In this document: positions 30,984 through 38,106 of the stretch, piece after piece
Layout of the letters: each line of letters begins with the position of its first letter
Numbering within the stretch: position 1 is the first letter of the stretch
DNA from: a virus
Direction: 5' to 3' (one strand)
DNA: 64,000 nt
IMG/VR virus record: IMGVR_UViG_3300037089_000505
Span: 62,001-126,000 of that record
Position numbers and translations under genes: made by a program
The notes under the pieces: model-generated
What the model was told of the DNA's origin: nothing
The model's input: the letters and a program-made list of their open reading frames with translations, nothing else
Database searches by the model: none

Positions 30984-31185
30984 GATCATAAACTGGCTCT
31001 CTAAAAGAATTGATGAAATGAGCCAACAGGGCTATTGGTATTTTGTTCTCATAACTGCCTGGTGCATCGGCTGGATCATTGCCGATATTGCAACCGGTGG
31101 ATGGCCTTGGGCTATTGGACTCGCAATCATCTATATACCCTTCGTGATTGCTTTTTATAGAAAAATTCGCAAGAAGAAATCCTGA
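30976..31185 (+). CDS. Small two-helix membrane protein
   Basis: 69 residues; helices at ~20-39 and ~44-60 and a basic tail (RKIRKKKS). Overlaps the preceding gene by 8 bases. Confidence 0.5.
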   Translation: MTKIINWLSKRIDEMSQQGYWYFVLITAWCIGWIIADIATGGWPWAIGLAIIYIPFVIAFYRKIRKKKS

Positions 31186-31187
31186 GC

Positions 31188-31206
31188 TTCGACAAAACGA
31201 TAGTAT
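31188..31206 (+). promoter_or_regulatory. Class-1 promoter element (TTCGA-N8-TAGTAT)
   Basis: GCTTCGA, 8 bases, TAGTAT, before the PncB gene, whose AAAGGAG lies downstream of the predicted start point near 31213. Confidence 0.6.
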
Positions 31207-31224
31207 CAATCAAAGGAGAGCTAA

Positions 31225-32412
31225 ATGCCAATAACGCAGTCTCTGCTTAATACCGACCTTTATAAGCTGTCAATGGCTCAAGCGGCTCTTCATCAATTTC
31301 CTGGAGCAGAGGTTGAATATGCTTTTAAGTGTCGTAATAAAGCGCATTGGACTCCAGAAATTGTAGCTGCTATCAACAAAGAAATAGACGATCTTTGCTC
31401 CCTACGATTTACACAAGAGGAGCTTGAATTTCTTTCCCGTATTCGGTATCTCAAAAGAGACTTCCTTGATTTTTTGAGTCTCACACAATTGAATCGAAAG
31501 CATATCAAAGCATGGCTCGATGAAAATCAAGAACTTCAAATTCGTATTAAAGGTAATTGGTTTTTGACTATCTTATTTGAAGTCCCCGTCCTTGCTATCG
31601 TCAATGAAATCTACAATCAATTCACCTATCCCAACGTTGGCCCATTTGTAGGTGGACGTGGTCGCCTTGAAGAAAAAGCAAAGCTGCTCAAAGCCTATCT
31701 TTCAAATGGAAATCTACTCTACTTTAGTGACTTTGGAACACGGCGACGATACTCCTTCCATTGGCAAAAGGAAGTAGTCAAATTCTTGAAAGACGAATTT
31801 GGGCCGTCTGGAGTTTTCACTGGAACTTCAAACGTTCTTCTGGCAAAGACTTTCGGTCTCCGGCCTATTGGCACCATGGCCCACGAATGGATCCAGTGCG
31901 GTCAGGCAACTGGAGTCAGACTCATTGACTCGCAAAAAAGAATGCTTCAGGCCTGGGTAGACGAATACCGTGGCGACTTGGGCTATGCACTTTCAGATAC
32001 ACTCGGCACTGATGCTTTCGTCAAAGACTTCGACCAGTACTTTGCCAAGCTCTACGACGGAGTGAGACAAGACTCTGGTGATCCAATCGCTTGGGGGCAC
32101 AGGATCATTCAGCACTACAAAAAATTGGGCGTTGACCCCAAGACAAAGTCGCTCATCTTTTCAGATTCATTGGATTTTCCAAAGGCCATCAATATCAATG
32201 AGACTTTCAAGAATCAAGCCAAAGTTTCATTCGGTATCGGCACTTATCTGACCAATGATATTGAAGGAATTGAGCCACTCAACGTAGTAATCAAAGTGGT
32301 CAGGTGCAATGGCCAGCCGGTTGCAAAACTTTCTGACTCACCGGGCAAAGGCATGTGTGAGGATCAGGATCACGTCACATACCTCAAGAAGGTTTTTGGC
32401 ATCAAGGAGTAA
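31225..32412 (+). CDS. pncB: Nicotinate phosphoribosyltransferase
   Basis: 395 residues, colinear with bacterial PncB (about 400). LLNTDLYKLSMAQAALHQFP start, SDFGTRRRYSFHW, FTGTSNVLLAKTFGLRPIGT, AHEWIQ, RQDSGDP, IFSDSLDF, SFGIGTYLTND and PVAKLSDSPGK are all present, including the His and Arg residues used for PRPP binding and phosphorylation. It makes nicotinate mononucleotide from nicotinate and PRPP with ATP, the entry step of NAD salvage. A phage copy may rebuild NAD during infection or after NAD-depleting defence. It has its own class-1 promoter. Confidence 0.93.
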   Translation: MPITQSLLNTDLYKLSMAQAALHQFPGAEVEYAFKCRNKAHWTPEIVAAINKEIDDLCSLRFTQEELEFLSRIRYLKRDFLDFLSLTQLNRKHIKAWLDENQELQIRIKGNWFLTILFEVPVLAIVNEIYNQFTYPNVGPFVGGRGRLEEKAKLLKAYLSNGNLLYFSDFGTRRRYSFHWQKEVVKFLKDEFGPSGVFTGTSNVLLAKTFGLRPIGTMAHEWIQCGQATGVRLIDSQKRMLQAWVDEYRGDLGYALSDTLGTDAFVKDFDQYFAKLYDGVRQDSGDPIAWGHRIIQHYKKLGVDPKTKSLIFSDSLDFPKAININETFKNQAKVSFGIGTYLTNDIEGIEPLNVVIKVVRCNGQPVAKLSDSPGKGMCEDQDHVTYLKKVFGIKE

Positions 32413-32415
32413 CAC

Positions 32416-32826
32416 ATGGTTATGCTTATTGGTCTCGGTCTTTTGTTTGCCGGCGGCTTTGTTTGGCTCTCCGTGACAAATGATAGGGCAAGTTTCGGGG
32501 AGATCGGCGTCCTGGTCATAATGGCAATAGCTATTGCCGGCTTTATCACTATGGAAGTCTCGAAAGCAGTAAAGAGCCAGATCGTATCTGAGAAGATAAG
32601 TGTGACCATCCTCGATGACGACAAGGCTATCTTCCATGATAATGGCAAAGATATGGATATCAATACTACGAAGTTTGAAAGTATTGTGTTCACAGGCGAC
32701 AAGCTCTTTGTCCAAAAGACTTCAAGAATGTATCCCAAAAATATTTGGCTTCTCGACATGACTTCGTCCAACTACGTTTTGATAATTCCAGAGGTGGCAA
32801 CAAAATATGCTCCCAAAGGAGAATAG
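32416..32826 (+). CDS. Two-helix membrane protein with beta domain (family A)
   Basis: 136 residues. Two transmembrane helices (~2-18 and ~29-47), then a domain ending FESIVFTGDKLFVQKTSRM and YVLIIPEV, aligning with the family at 4137 and 8567. Follows pncB by 3 bases. Confidence 0.6.
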   Translation: MVMLIGLGLLFAGGFVWLSVTNDRASFGEIGVLVIMAIAIAGFITMEVSKAVKSQIVSEKISVTILDDDKAIFHDNGKDMDINTTKFESIVFTGDKLFVQKTSRMYPKNIWLLDMTSSNYVLIIPEVATKYAPKGE

Positions 32827-32830
32827 AGAT

Positions 32831-33085
32831 ATGAGAGTCGGCGACATGGTCAGAAACAGCAAAGAACAAAGACTTTATTGCGGATGTGGAATGTATCCAT
32901 ACGCTATAGTCATGTCCCTCGATCCCTTCATCTTGGTATCAGAGGAGACTGATATGAGATGGGACCATGTTCTCAGAGAAGAGATGGACGAAATAGTTGG
33001 ACGGGCAAAGACTTCCACTATTCTGCGATGTCTTTGCCGCCTTTCTCTAAAAGAAAAGATAAAATTTTTAAATTGGTCTAAATGA
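32831..33085 (+). CDS. Hypothetical protein
   Basis: 84 residues from the ATG at 32831, chosen because AAAGGAG lies upstream; an ATG at 32807 is an alternative. MRVGDMVRNSKEQRLYCGCG suggests a small SH3-like barrel start, followed by helices with two Cys. Unknown role. Confidence 0.5.
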   Translation: MRVGDMVRNSKEQRLYCGCGMYPYAIVMSLDPFILVSEETDMRWDHVLREEMDEIVGRAKTSTILRCLCRLSLKEKIKFLNWSK

Positions 33086-33315
33086 ATAAGCGTAAGGTCA
33101 TTCATCTTTTGAAAGGAGTACGCTACGCGAAGATAAGAGCTGATTTATCGTTTTTGAATGGCGGTGAAATTCCTTACAAAAATCATTGGGGTAATTGGGT
33201 TTGGCGCGATCCTTCTGTACCAGAGGACAAAAATTGGGGCGGGCTAAAGCCTCCCAATAGTACTTGCATCCCAGTTCTCTATAATGGAATTTGGCACTGG
33301 AAACATTTTCTTTAA
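33082..33315 (+). CDS. LLKG-leader protein
   Basis: 77 residues. Starts MNKRKVIHLLKGVRYAKIRA, the leader shared with 3277, 38925, 39109 and 39338. The remainder is aromatic-rich with many Trp (NHWGNWVWRDPS) and a closing GIWHWKHF. ATGA-coupled. Function unknown. Confidence 0.5.
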   Translation: MNKRKVIHLLKGVRYAKIRADLSFLNGGEIPYKNHWGNWVWRDPSVPEDKNWGGLKPPNSTCIPVLYNGIWHWKHFL

Positions 33316-33325
33316 AGGAAACTCT

Positions 33326-33547
33326 ATGATAATTGCATTGAGCCTTTTTGCAGCTGTAGTAATAGTTGCACTTATTAGCTATGGGATCACATGGCTTAGT
33401 GATCTGTGGTGGAAACATGCAGTAAGTCGAATGCTTCACAAATTAGCCAAAAAATATTCAACAAAAGATCCTCACGTGCATGATGTCTTAGAAAAATTTG
33501 CCAAGGACTGGGATAAAGATCATTTGTTTGGTAAAGGAATAAAATGA
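33326..33547 (+). CDS. Single-span membrane protein
   Basis: 73 residues from the ATG at 33326 (AAAGGAAA upstream). One transmembrane helix (~3-25) then a cytoplasmic helix (SRMLHKLAKKYSTKDPHVHD). ATGA overlap with the next gene. Confidence 0.5.
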   Translation: MIIALSLFAAVVIVALISYGITWLSDLWWKHAVSRMLHKLAKKYSTKDPHVHDVLEKFAKDWDKDHLFGKGIK

Positions 33548-33798
33548 AGCTTGAACAAATGTGTTCCTATAATAGCATGACTGGTATGTATCCAGATCAT
33601 GTTTGGGGTGGGGAACCCCGATATGAAAAGGCACGGCGGGTACGATGCCCAACATGTGGGCGATCAATGATGGCCGCAGTACGTTATTGTCATGATGGCT
33701 GTTGCGCTTTTCAATGTATTCCGCCTCATAAGAAAAAGGGCTGGTGGAAAAAACCAAAACCCAAACCAGTTGAGCACAGACATCCGAGGAGAGTATGA
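33544..33798 (+). CDS. Cys-rich basic protein
   Basis: 84 residues. CPTCGRSMMAAVRYCHDGCC gives a zinc-ribbon-like site; the C-terminus is Lys/Pro-rich. ATGA-coupled both sides. Likely nucleic-acid binding. Confidence 0.55.
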   Translation: MKLEQMCSYNSMTGMYPDHVWGGEPRYEKARRVRCPTCGRSMMAAVRYCHDGCCAFQCIPPHKKKGWWKKPKPKPVEHRHPRRV

Positions 33799-34112
33799 AA
33801 AAATACGGCACAACTCCAGAGAAGACGCGAGAGATATGGCGTTCTATCAATATCCGCAAAGTTCTCAAGAAACATATTGCTTGTCAAAGATGTGGTCTTT
33901 GTTGCAAAGCTGGAGTTTGTGGAGTTGGAAAAGAAGATAAAAATGGTCGATGTATTTTTCTTGTAAAACTAGAGGACAAATATTCTTGTAAACTCTACGC
34001 TCAAGGAAAAGTTGAAGGCGGCCGAATAGGCATAGGAAACGGTTGTGTTGTTCGAGCTTTGCCACGCGAGTTCTTCAGTTTTTATAGCGACAATTATGGG
34101 CCATTGCCATGA
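33795..34112 (+). CDS. YkgJ-like metal-binding protein
   Basis: 105 residues. CQRCGLCCKAGVC matches the CxxCxxCC motif of YkgJ-family proteins, with RCIFLVKLEDKYSCKLYAQG supplying the further Cys. The family binds zinc or iron; its job is not settled. ATGA-coupled. Confidence 0.65.
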   Translation: MKKYGTTPEKTREIWRSINIRKVLKKHIACQRCGLCCKAGVCGVGKEDKNGRCIFLVKLEDKYSCKLYAQGKVEGGRIGIGNGCVVRALPREFFSFYSDNYGPLP

Positions 34113-34447
34113 TTAGTGAATTTCTTAAATTTTATGCGTCTCGGTTTCATCTCATAGATCTTCCGAATACAAGAAAACCTGGAGAAGAAGTTTATAAAGT
34201 AGACGATTGGTCTAAAGTAACGCCAGTTGATATTAAAGGAGATTACTTGGCAGTCTTTGCGGGCTTTGCCTATCCAAACGATACTGACTCTAGCCAGACA
34301 AATTTAATTCATATTAAAGAAGCATATGACCTTGTGGGGAATGGCGAGTGCGTTCGTATCATTTTGGATCCTGGTAAGATGAATAATTTTGCGACACTCG
34401 TAGAGGGTAGGGAAAAGACTTTGACTCTACTTAAACTTAAAAGCTGA
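34109..34447 (+). CDS. Hypothetical protein
   Basis: 112 residues, mixed alpha/beta (KGDYLAVFAGFAYPNDTDSS; GECVRIILDPGKMNNFATLV). ATGA overlap with the gene before. Not recognised. Confidence 0.5.
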   Translation: MISEFLKFYASRFHLIDLPNTRKPGEEVYKVDDWSKVTPVDIKGDYLAVFAGFAYPNDTDSSQTNLIHIKEAYDLVGNGECVRIILDPGKMNNFATLVEGREKTLTLLKLKS

Positions 34448-34452
34448 TGGGC

Positions 34453-34471
34453 TTCGAAGTAAATCTATAAT
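34453..34471 (+). promoter_or_regulatory. Class-1 promoter element (TTCGA-N8-TATAAT), leaderless
   Basis: GCTTCGA, 8 bases, perfect TATAAT, then 5 bases to the ATG at 34477. No SD. Confidence 0.65.
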
Positions 34472-34476
34472 CAATC

Positions 34477-34662
34477 ATGGCCAAATTCCGGGTCAGACTC
34501 AGAGCGAAAGTTCAACTTTCAACTGGGAAGAAATACTTAGACTTAGAGGATCTACTCGTTTTCTTCAAGTTAAGCAAAGAAGTCTGTTATGGTTTAACGG
34601 CTGATCAAGTTTACGATTACCTCATCAAAATTATGGAACGTTGGAAGGAAGAATCTCTATGA
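34477..34662 (+). CDS. Short hypothetical protein
   Basis: 61 residues: basic strand-rich start (FRVRLRAKVQLSTGKKYLDL) then helices. Predicted leaderless from the promoter at 34453. First gene of the unit that ends before the split RNA ligase. Confidence 0.5.
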   Translation: MAKFRVRLRAKVQLSTGKKYLDLEDLLVFFKLSKEVCYGLTADQVYDYLIKIMERWKEESL

Positions 34663-34850
34663 CAGAGCAAGAAGCAAATCAACTCGTTCGAGACTTATTT
34701 TCTGGTCTCACCTGCTATATTCGCAATATAGAAGTAGAAGCTATTTATGGCGATTACGTTTTGGTACATCACAAAAGCCATCCCGAATGGTGTGGTCGAA
34801 TGACGGGTCTGCAAACGAAGCATACCACGCTCTTGTTCACAAAGATATGA
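34659..34850 (+). CDS. Short hypothetical protein
   Basis: 63 residues from the ATG at 34659 (ATGA). A helix (QEANQLVRDLFSGLTCYIRN) followed by beta strands (AIYGDYVLVHHKS) resembling a small SH3-like domain. Unknown. Confidence 0.5.
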   Translation: MTEQEANQLVRDLFSGLTCYIRNIEVEAIYGDYVLVHHKSHPEWCGRMTGLQTKHTTLLFTKI

Positions 34851-34969
34851 AACGGGGTAGATCAATTAGCGCAGAACGCGAAGCAGTTCTTTACATTTCC
34901 GGACGGCTTAACAAAGAGAAACGAGCTCTAATTACCGAGAGAGTAAAGCAGCCTTTTGTTTCGAAGTAG
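34847..34969 (+). CDS. Very short basic protein
   Basis: 40 residues (MKRGRSISAEREAVLYISGR start), ATGA-coupled. Its last codons overlap the class-1 promoter at 34960. Confidence 0.45.
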   Translation: MKRGRSISAEREAVLYISGRLNKEKRALITERVKQPFVSK

Positions 34970-34978
34970 CTATATAAT
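34960..34978 (+). promoter_or_regulatory. Class-1 promoter for the N half of split RNA ligase
   Basis: GTTTCGA, 8 bases, TATAAT, then 6 bases to the ATG at 34985. No SD, so a leaderless mRNA is predicted. The same element with the same 6-base spacing precedes the C half (36939). Confidence 0.7.
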
Positions 34979-34984
34979 TACTCT

Positions 34985-35563
34985 ATGGAACTCTTGAAAT
35001 TCATCGACACCAATTCTGATTGGAAAGAAAAAATCCAAGCCGAACCTTTTTGTGTCAAGGTTGAGGAAGACGAACACTACGTCCTTCTGAAATACGATCA
35101 GATTCATTCTGACTTCAATATTCCCATGGTTCGGGAATGTCGGGGTATCATCCTTACCAAAGACACTCATGAAGTGGTTTGCCATCCCTTCGACAAATTC
35201 GGCAACTATGGTGAGGGATACTGCCCAGAGATAGACTGGGCTACTGCTCGAGTTCAGTCCAAAATCGATGGCTGCTGTGATGCCGATGTTAAACTCATTA
35301 CCAAAACCGGTGAAAAGGCTATAAAAGAAATCGTTGAGGGCGAAGAAGTCCTCACTTTCAATTTCGAAAAAGACCAACCAGAATTTAATGTTGTAAAGGC
35401 AACTTCCAAAAAATTCAACAACAACGATTGGTATGAAATAGAACTAGAAAATGACCAGAAAATAAAACTGACTGGTAATCATCGTGTTTGGGTAGAAAAT
35501 CTGAAATGTTATCGCCAAGTAAAAGATCTGAAAGGCGATGAGGAGGAGGTTAAATTTATATGA
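34985..35563 (+). CDS. T4 Rnl1-type RNA ligase, N-terminal half fused to N-intein
   Basis: 192 residues. Residues 1-96 are the N-extein: the start of a T4 Rnl1-type ligase up to the active-site motif QSKIDG (catalytic Lys93). Residue 97 is the intein Cys1; CCDADVKLITKTGEKAIKEI is block A and IKLTGNHRVWV block B with the TxNH-type His166. The frame ends at 35563 with no C-intein, so the protein must splice in trans with the product of 36964. The cut falls exactly after KIDG, so neither half can form the AMP-lysine site alone. Confidence 0.9.
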   Translation: MELLKFIDTNSDWKEKIQAEPFCVKVEEDEHYVLLKYDQIHSDFNIPMVRECRGIILTKDTHEVVCHPFDKFGNYGEGYCPEIDWATARVQSKIDGCCDADVKLITKTGEKAIKEIVEGEEVLTFNFEKDQPEFNVVKATSKKFNNNDWYEIELENDQKIKLTGNHRVWVENLKCYRQVKDLKGDEEEVKFI

Positions 35564-35943
35564 TTTTAAAAATAATTCTAACAGTAGTAATGTTAGTAGT
35601 TGCATTAGTAGTTGGATTTTTACTACCCAATAATATAAGCTTTTTAGGCTCGCTTATTTTATTGGTAGTATTCTATGTAGTCTATTTTGTTTTTATTAAG
35701 CCAGTTATAAAAATGATCGACAAAGAGCTTCATTCATTCGAGCGTATAAGCAAAAAAATTATTGCAAAATATGGTACCCCAGATGAGCGAGGAATTTCTA
35801 TTTTTCCAGAAGAAAAAATGAGAGACGTGGGAGTATTAGAAGAGATTACGTGGACATGGCATAAAAAAGAGGGCGACTGGAAAGTCGTTTTTTATAGAGA
35901 TAAAGATGGATGGGCAGATTATGATGATGCTGCAGAAAGTTAA
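35560..35943 (+). CDS. Membrane protein gene inside the fractured ligase locus
   Basis: 127 residues, ATGA-coupled to the N-intein gene and preceded by GAGGAGG. Two transmembrane helices (~2-22, ~28-50), then a soluble domain (IIAKYGTPDERGISIFPEEK; ITWTWHKKEGDWKVVFYRDK). It is AT-rich. Its presence between the halves of a split gene beside the endonuclease is unexpected; it may be cargo carried with the mobile element. Function unknown. Confidence 0.65.
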   Translation: MILKIILTVVMLVVALVVGFLLPNNISFLGSLILLVVFYVVYFVFIKPVIKMIDKELHSFERISKKIIAKYGTPDERGISIFPEEKMRDVGVLEEITWTWHKKEGDWKVVFYRDKDGWADYDDAAES

Positions 35944-35973
35944 GCGTCCCATCAACTTTTCATTGAATTTGAC

Positions 35974-35984
35974 AAGATAACTCA
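35974..35984 (+). promoter_or_regulatory. Class-2 element AAGATAA-N4-ATG
   Basis: CAAGATAACTCA directly before the ATG of the endonuclease gene at 35985; same 4-base spacing as at 53471, 54196, 55821, 57167 and 63147. Confidence 0.5.
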
Positions 35985-37007
35985 ATGAGAAATATAAAAG
36001 AAAGTGTTTGTGTTTGCGGACAAAAAATTACAAACATATCAGCGATAAATCATAAAAGACATTGCCCGGTCTTTTTAAAATACCGTGATAAGTGTCTCAC
36101 TAAAGAATTTATTCAAAAAGAATATATTGAAAAGGGTCGGTCTTTAGAAGAAATACACAGAGAGCTTTCGATCCCAAGAAAATATATTGAAAGCAAAGTT
36201 TTAGAGTTTGGTTTCCAATTAAGAAACATAAAACAATCTAAAGCAACTCAATACACAAAGAACAAAACGATAGCGACTACTATTGATAGATACAGCGATG
36301 TAAATGTTTTGGGCAAGAATTCGCCAATTTACAATGAAAGAAATAAGACAGTAAAGCAAAGGTATGGCGTAAATAACGTATTTCAGCTGGCTGCCGTGAA
36401 AGAACAAATCACCAATAGTCATCTTGAAAAATACGGCAAGAAAAGAATTACTAATGGACAAAAAATATCAACAACGAGAAAAGAAAAATTTAAAGCAGGC
36501 GAATATAAATATTTCAGTAGAGCAATGTCAGAGACAGCCAAAAGCACTTATAATAAATTAAGCGAAAAAGAAAAAGTAGACAAAATGGTTCATATGAGAA
36601 AGTTTATAGACGTGAATTCTTTTATGTCAAGACCAGAAGAGAAAGTGGCGTTGATATTAACAGAGCTTAAGATTGAATTTCAACATACACTTTTCATAGG
36701 TCCATTTTCTTACGATTTTCATATCAAACATACGCCCGTAGTAATTGAAGTTCAAGGAGATTATTGGCACGCTTCCCCAGACAGATATGAAGCTAAAGAT
36801 TTACTTAGCAGACCGGGTAATAAGCTTGTTGAAGCTCAAGAGATATGGGTCAAAGATGCGGCTAAGAGGGCATACATCGAAAAATATGGATACAAAGTTT
36901 TTTACATTTGGGAACACGAACTCAAAGATTTGAAGAGTATCGAAGGTAGGTTAATATCTCTGTATGAAGAGCATAAAAATAAAAAGCATCAAGAAGATTA
37001 CAAATAA
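35985..37007 (+). CDS. Vsr-like (EDxHD-type) homing endonuclease
   Basis: 340 residues. N-terminal Cys/His finger (CVCGQKITNISAINHKRHCP), an HTH-like segment (SLEEIHRELSIPRKYIESKV), then repeated DNA-recognition blocks (RYGVNNVFQLAAVKEQITNS). The C-terminal domain (SRPEEKVALILTELKIEFQH; YDFHIKHTPVVIEVQGDYWH; AKRAYIEKYGYKVFYIWEHE) has the Vsr/very-short-patch nuclease fold with catalytic D-E-H residues. Vsr-like nucleases are the ones reported between split-intein halves in phage fractured genes. It is AT-rich, and its 3' end contains the promoter for the C half. Confidence 0.82.
   Translation: MRNIKESVCVCGQKITNISAINHKRHCPVFLKYRDKCLTKEFIQKEYIEKGRSLEEIHRELSIPRKYIESKVLEFGFQLRNIKQSKATQYTKNKTIATTIDRYSDVNVLGKNSPIYNERNKTVKQRYGVNNVFQLAAVKEQITNSHLEKYGKKRITNGQKISTTRKEKFKAGEYKYFSRAMSETAKSTYNKLSEKEKVDKMVHMRKFIDVNSFMSRPEEKVALILTELKIEFQHTLFIGPFSYDFHIKHTPVVIEVQGDYWHASPDRYEAKDLLSRPGNKLVEAQEIWVKDAAKRAYIEKYGYKVFYIWEHELKDLKSIEGRLISLYEEHKNKKHQEDYK
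36939..36957 (+). promoter_or_regulatory. Class-1 promoter for the C half of split RNA ligase
   Basis: GTATCGA, 8 bases, TAATAT, then 6 bases to the ATG at 36964; embedded in the coding sequence of the endonuclease. No SD, leaderless mRNA predicted. Confidence 0.65.
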
Positions 37008-37857
37008 CTCGAAGAGATATGATGTCCAAACTGACAACGGCAATTTCTTCGCGAATAATATCCTCGTCCACAACTCTCTCATCAAGGTTTGGTACCATAA
37101 CTTCTGGCACGTCTCTTCCAACGGTATGATCGACGCTGGGTCTTGCGATCTCTCTCTTCCGTTCGGAAGCTACAAGACGCTCGGCGATCTTTTCAGCCAG
37201 GCCTTTTTCTTCAAACACAAGAAGAGCTTGAATGATCTCAACAAGAACTACACCTATATGTTCGAGCTCATCAGCCCCTACAATCGGGTAGTCATTCCTT
37301 ACACCGAGATTGACATTTACCATATCGGCACCAGGGAAACGAAGACTGGAATAGAGCTTATCATTGATATCGGAATTCAGAGACCGAAAGAATTCAATCT
37401 TCATACTCTGGATGATGTAATCGCCGCGGCAAAAGTCCTCCCCTTCAATGATGAAGGCTACGTGGTGGTTGACGGAAAATGGAATAGAGCGAAGATCAAG
37501 TCGCCAGCTTATGTCGCCGTCCATCATCTCAGGGGCGAAGGCAATCTTTCCTACAAGCGAGTCCTGGTCTTGATCATGTCCAATGAACATACTGAGTTTC
37601 TGAACTACTTCCCTGAGTATGTTGAAGTATTCGGTCAGGTAGAAAAGAAGTATAAAGACTACGTCGAGAAACTCCTTCAGTCTGCAACTGACGCAATTCA
37701 GTATAAGAGCTTGCCTCGAAAAGAATATGCCATGTGGGCAACCAAACAGGTTGAGCCGGCCTTTCTTTTCCAACTCCTTGATGGAAGGATCAAGACGGCT
37801 GAGGAATACTTGGAACAGGTCGGGCCCGAAAAGGTTGCCAAGAAGTTGGGATACTAA
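36964..37857 (+). CDS. C-intein fused to C-terminal part of T4 Rnl1-type RNA ligase
   Basis: 297 residues. Residues 1-37 are a C-intein: block F (RYDVQTDNGNFFANNILVHN) ending in the splice His-Asn, followed by Ser38 as the +1 nucleophile. From Ser38 the extein continues the ligase: SLIKVWYHNFWHVSS joins KIDG to give KIDGSLIKVW. Then come YMFELISPYNRVVI (motif IIIa), NDEGYVVVDGKWNRAKIKSP (motifs IV and V) and the helical C-terminal domain. Spliced ligase would be 356 residues, close to T4 Rnl1 (374). The extein is GC-richer than the intein DNA. It overlaps the endonuclease gene by 44 bases. Confidence 0.9.
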   Translation: MKSIKIKSIKKITNNSKRYDVQTDNGNFFANNILVHNSLIKVWYHNFWHVSSNGMIDAGSCDLSLPFGSYKTLGDLFSQAFFFKHKKSLNDLNKNYTYMFELISPYNRVVIPYTEIDIYHIGTRETKTGIELIIDIGIQRPKEFNLHTLDDVIAAAKVLPFNDEGYVVVDGKWNRAKIKSPAYVAVHHLRGEGNLSYKRVLVLIMSNEHTEFLNYFPEYVEVFGQVEKKYKDYVEKLLQSATDAIQYKSLPRKEYAMWATKQVEPAFLFQLLDGRIKTAEEYLEQVGPEKVAKKLGY

Positions 37858-38087
37858 TGCTGAGCAAATTTCATACATTCATCTTGAAGCACTTTTTTAA
37901 AATATTAGTGCTGATGATGTCTATCTTTGGTATTGCAATTGGTCTTGGGTTGAACTACTTTTTCGGCCTCTCGCTTTTCGTATGTATTTGTTCAGGTGTA
38001 GTTCTCGGACCACACTTGACTTTCGTGATTTTATTTGCTATCTTTCTTTTGCCATATACTCAGGGTAAACTTAAACCTAACGCATAA
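37857..38087 (+). CDS. Small membrane protein
   Basis: 76 residues, TAATG-coupled to the ligase half. Two hydrophobic helices (ILVLMMSIFGIAIGLGLNYF; VLGPHLTFVILFAIFLLPYT). Function unknown. Confidence 0.5.
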   Translation: MLSKFHTFILKHFFKILVLMMSIFGIAIGLGLNYFFGLSLFVCICSGVVLGPHLTFVILFAIFLLPYTQGKLKPNA

Positions 38088-38106
38088 TTGAAGGAGAGGT
38101 AAACAA

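Noticed and set aside
35985-37007. Group I intron instead of a split intein at the RNA ligase locus
   Set aside because: Both halves have protein-level intein blocks with Cys1, block B His, C-terminal His-Asn and Ser+1, and each has its own start codon; no intron-type splice structure is needed.
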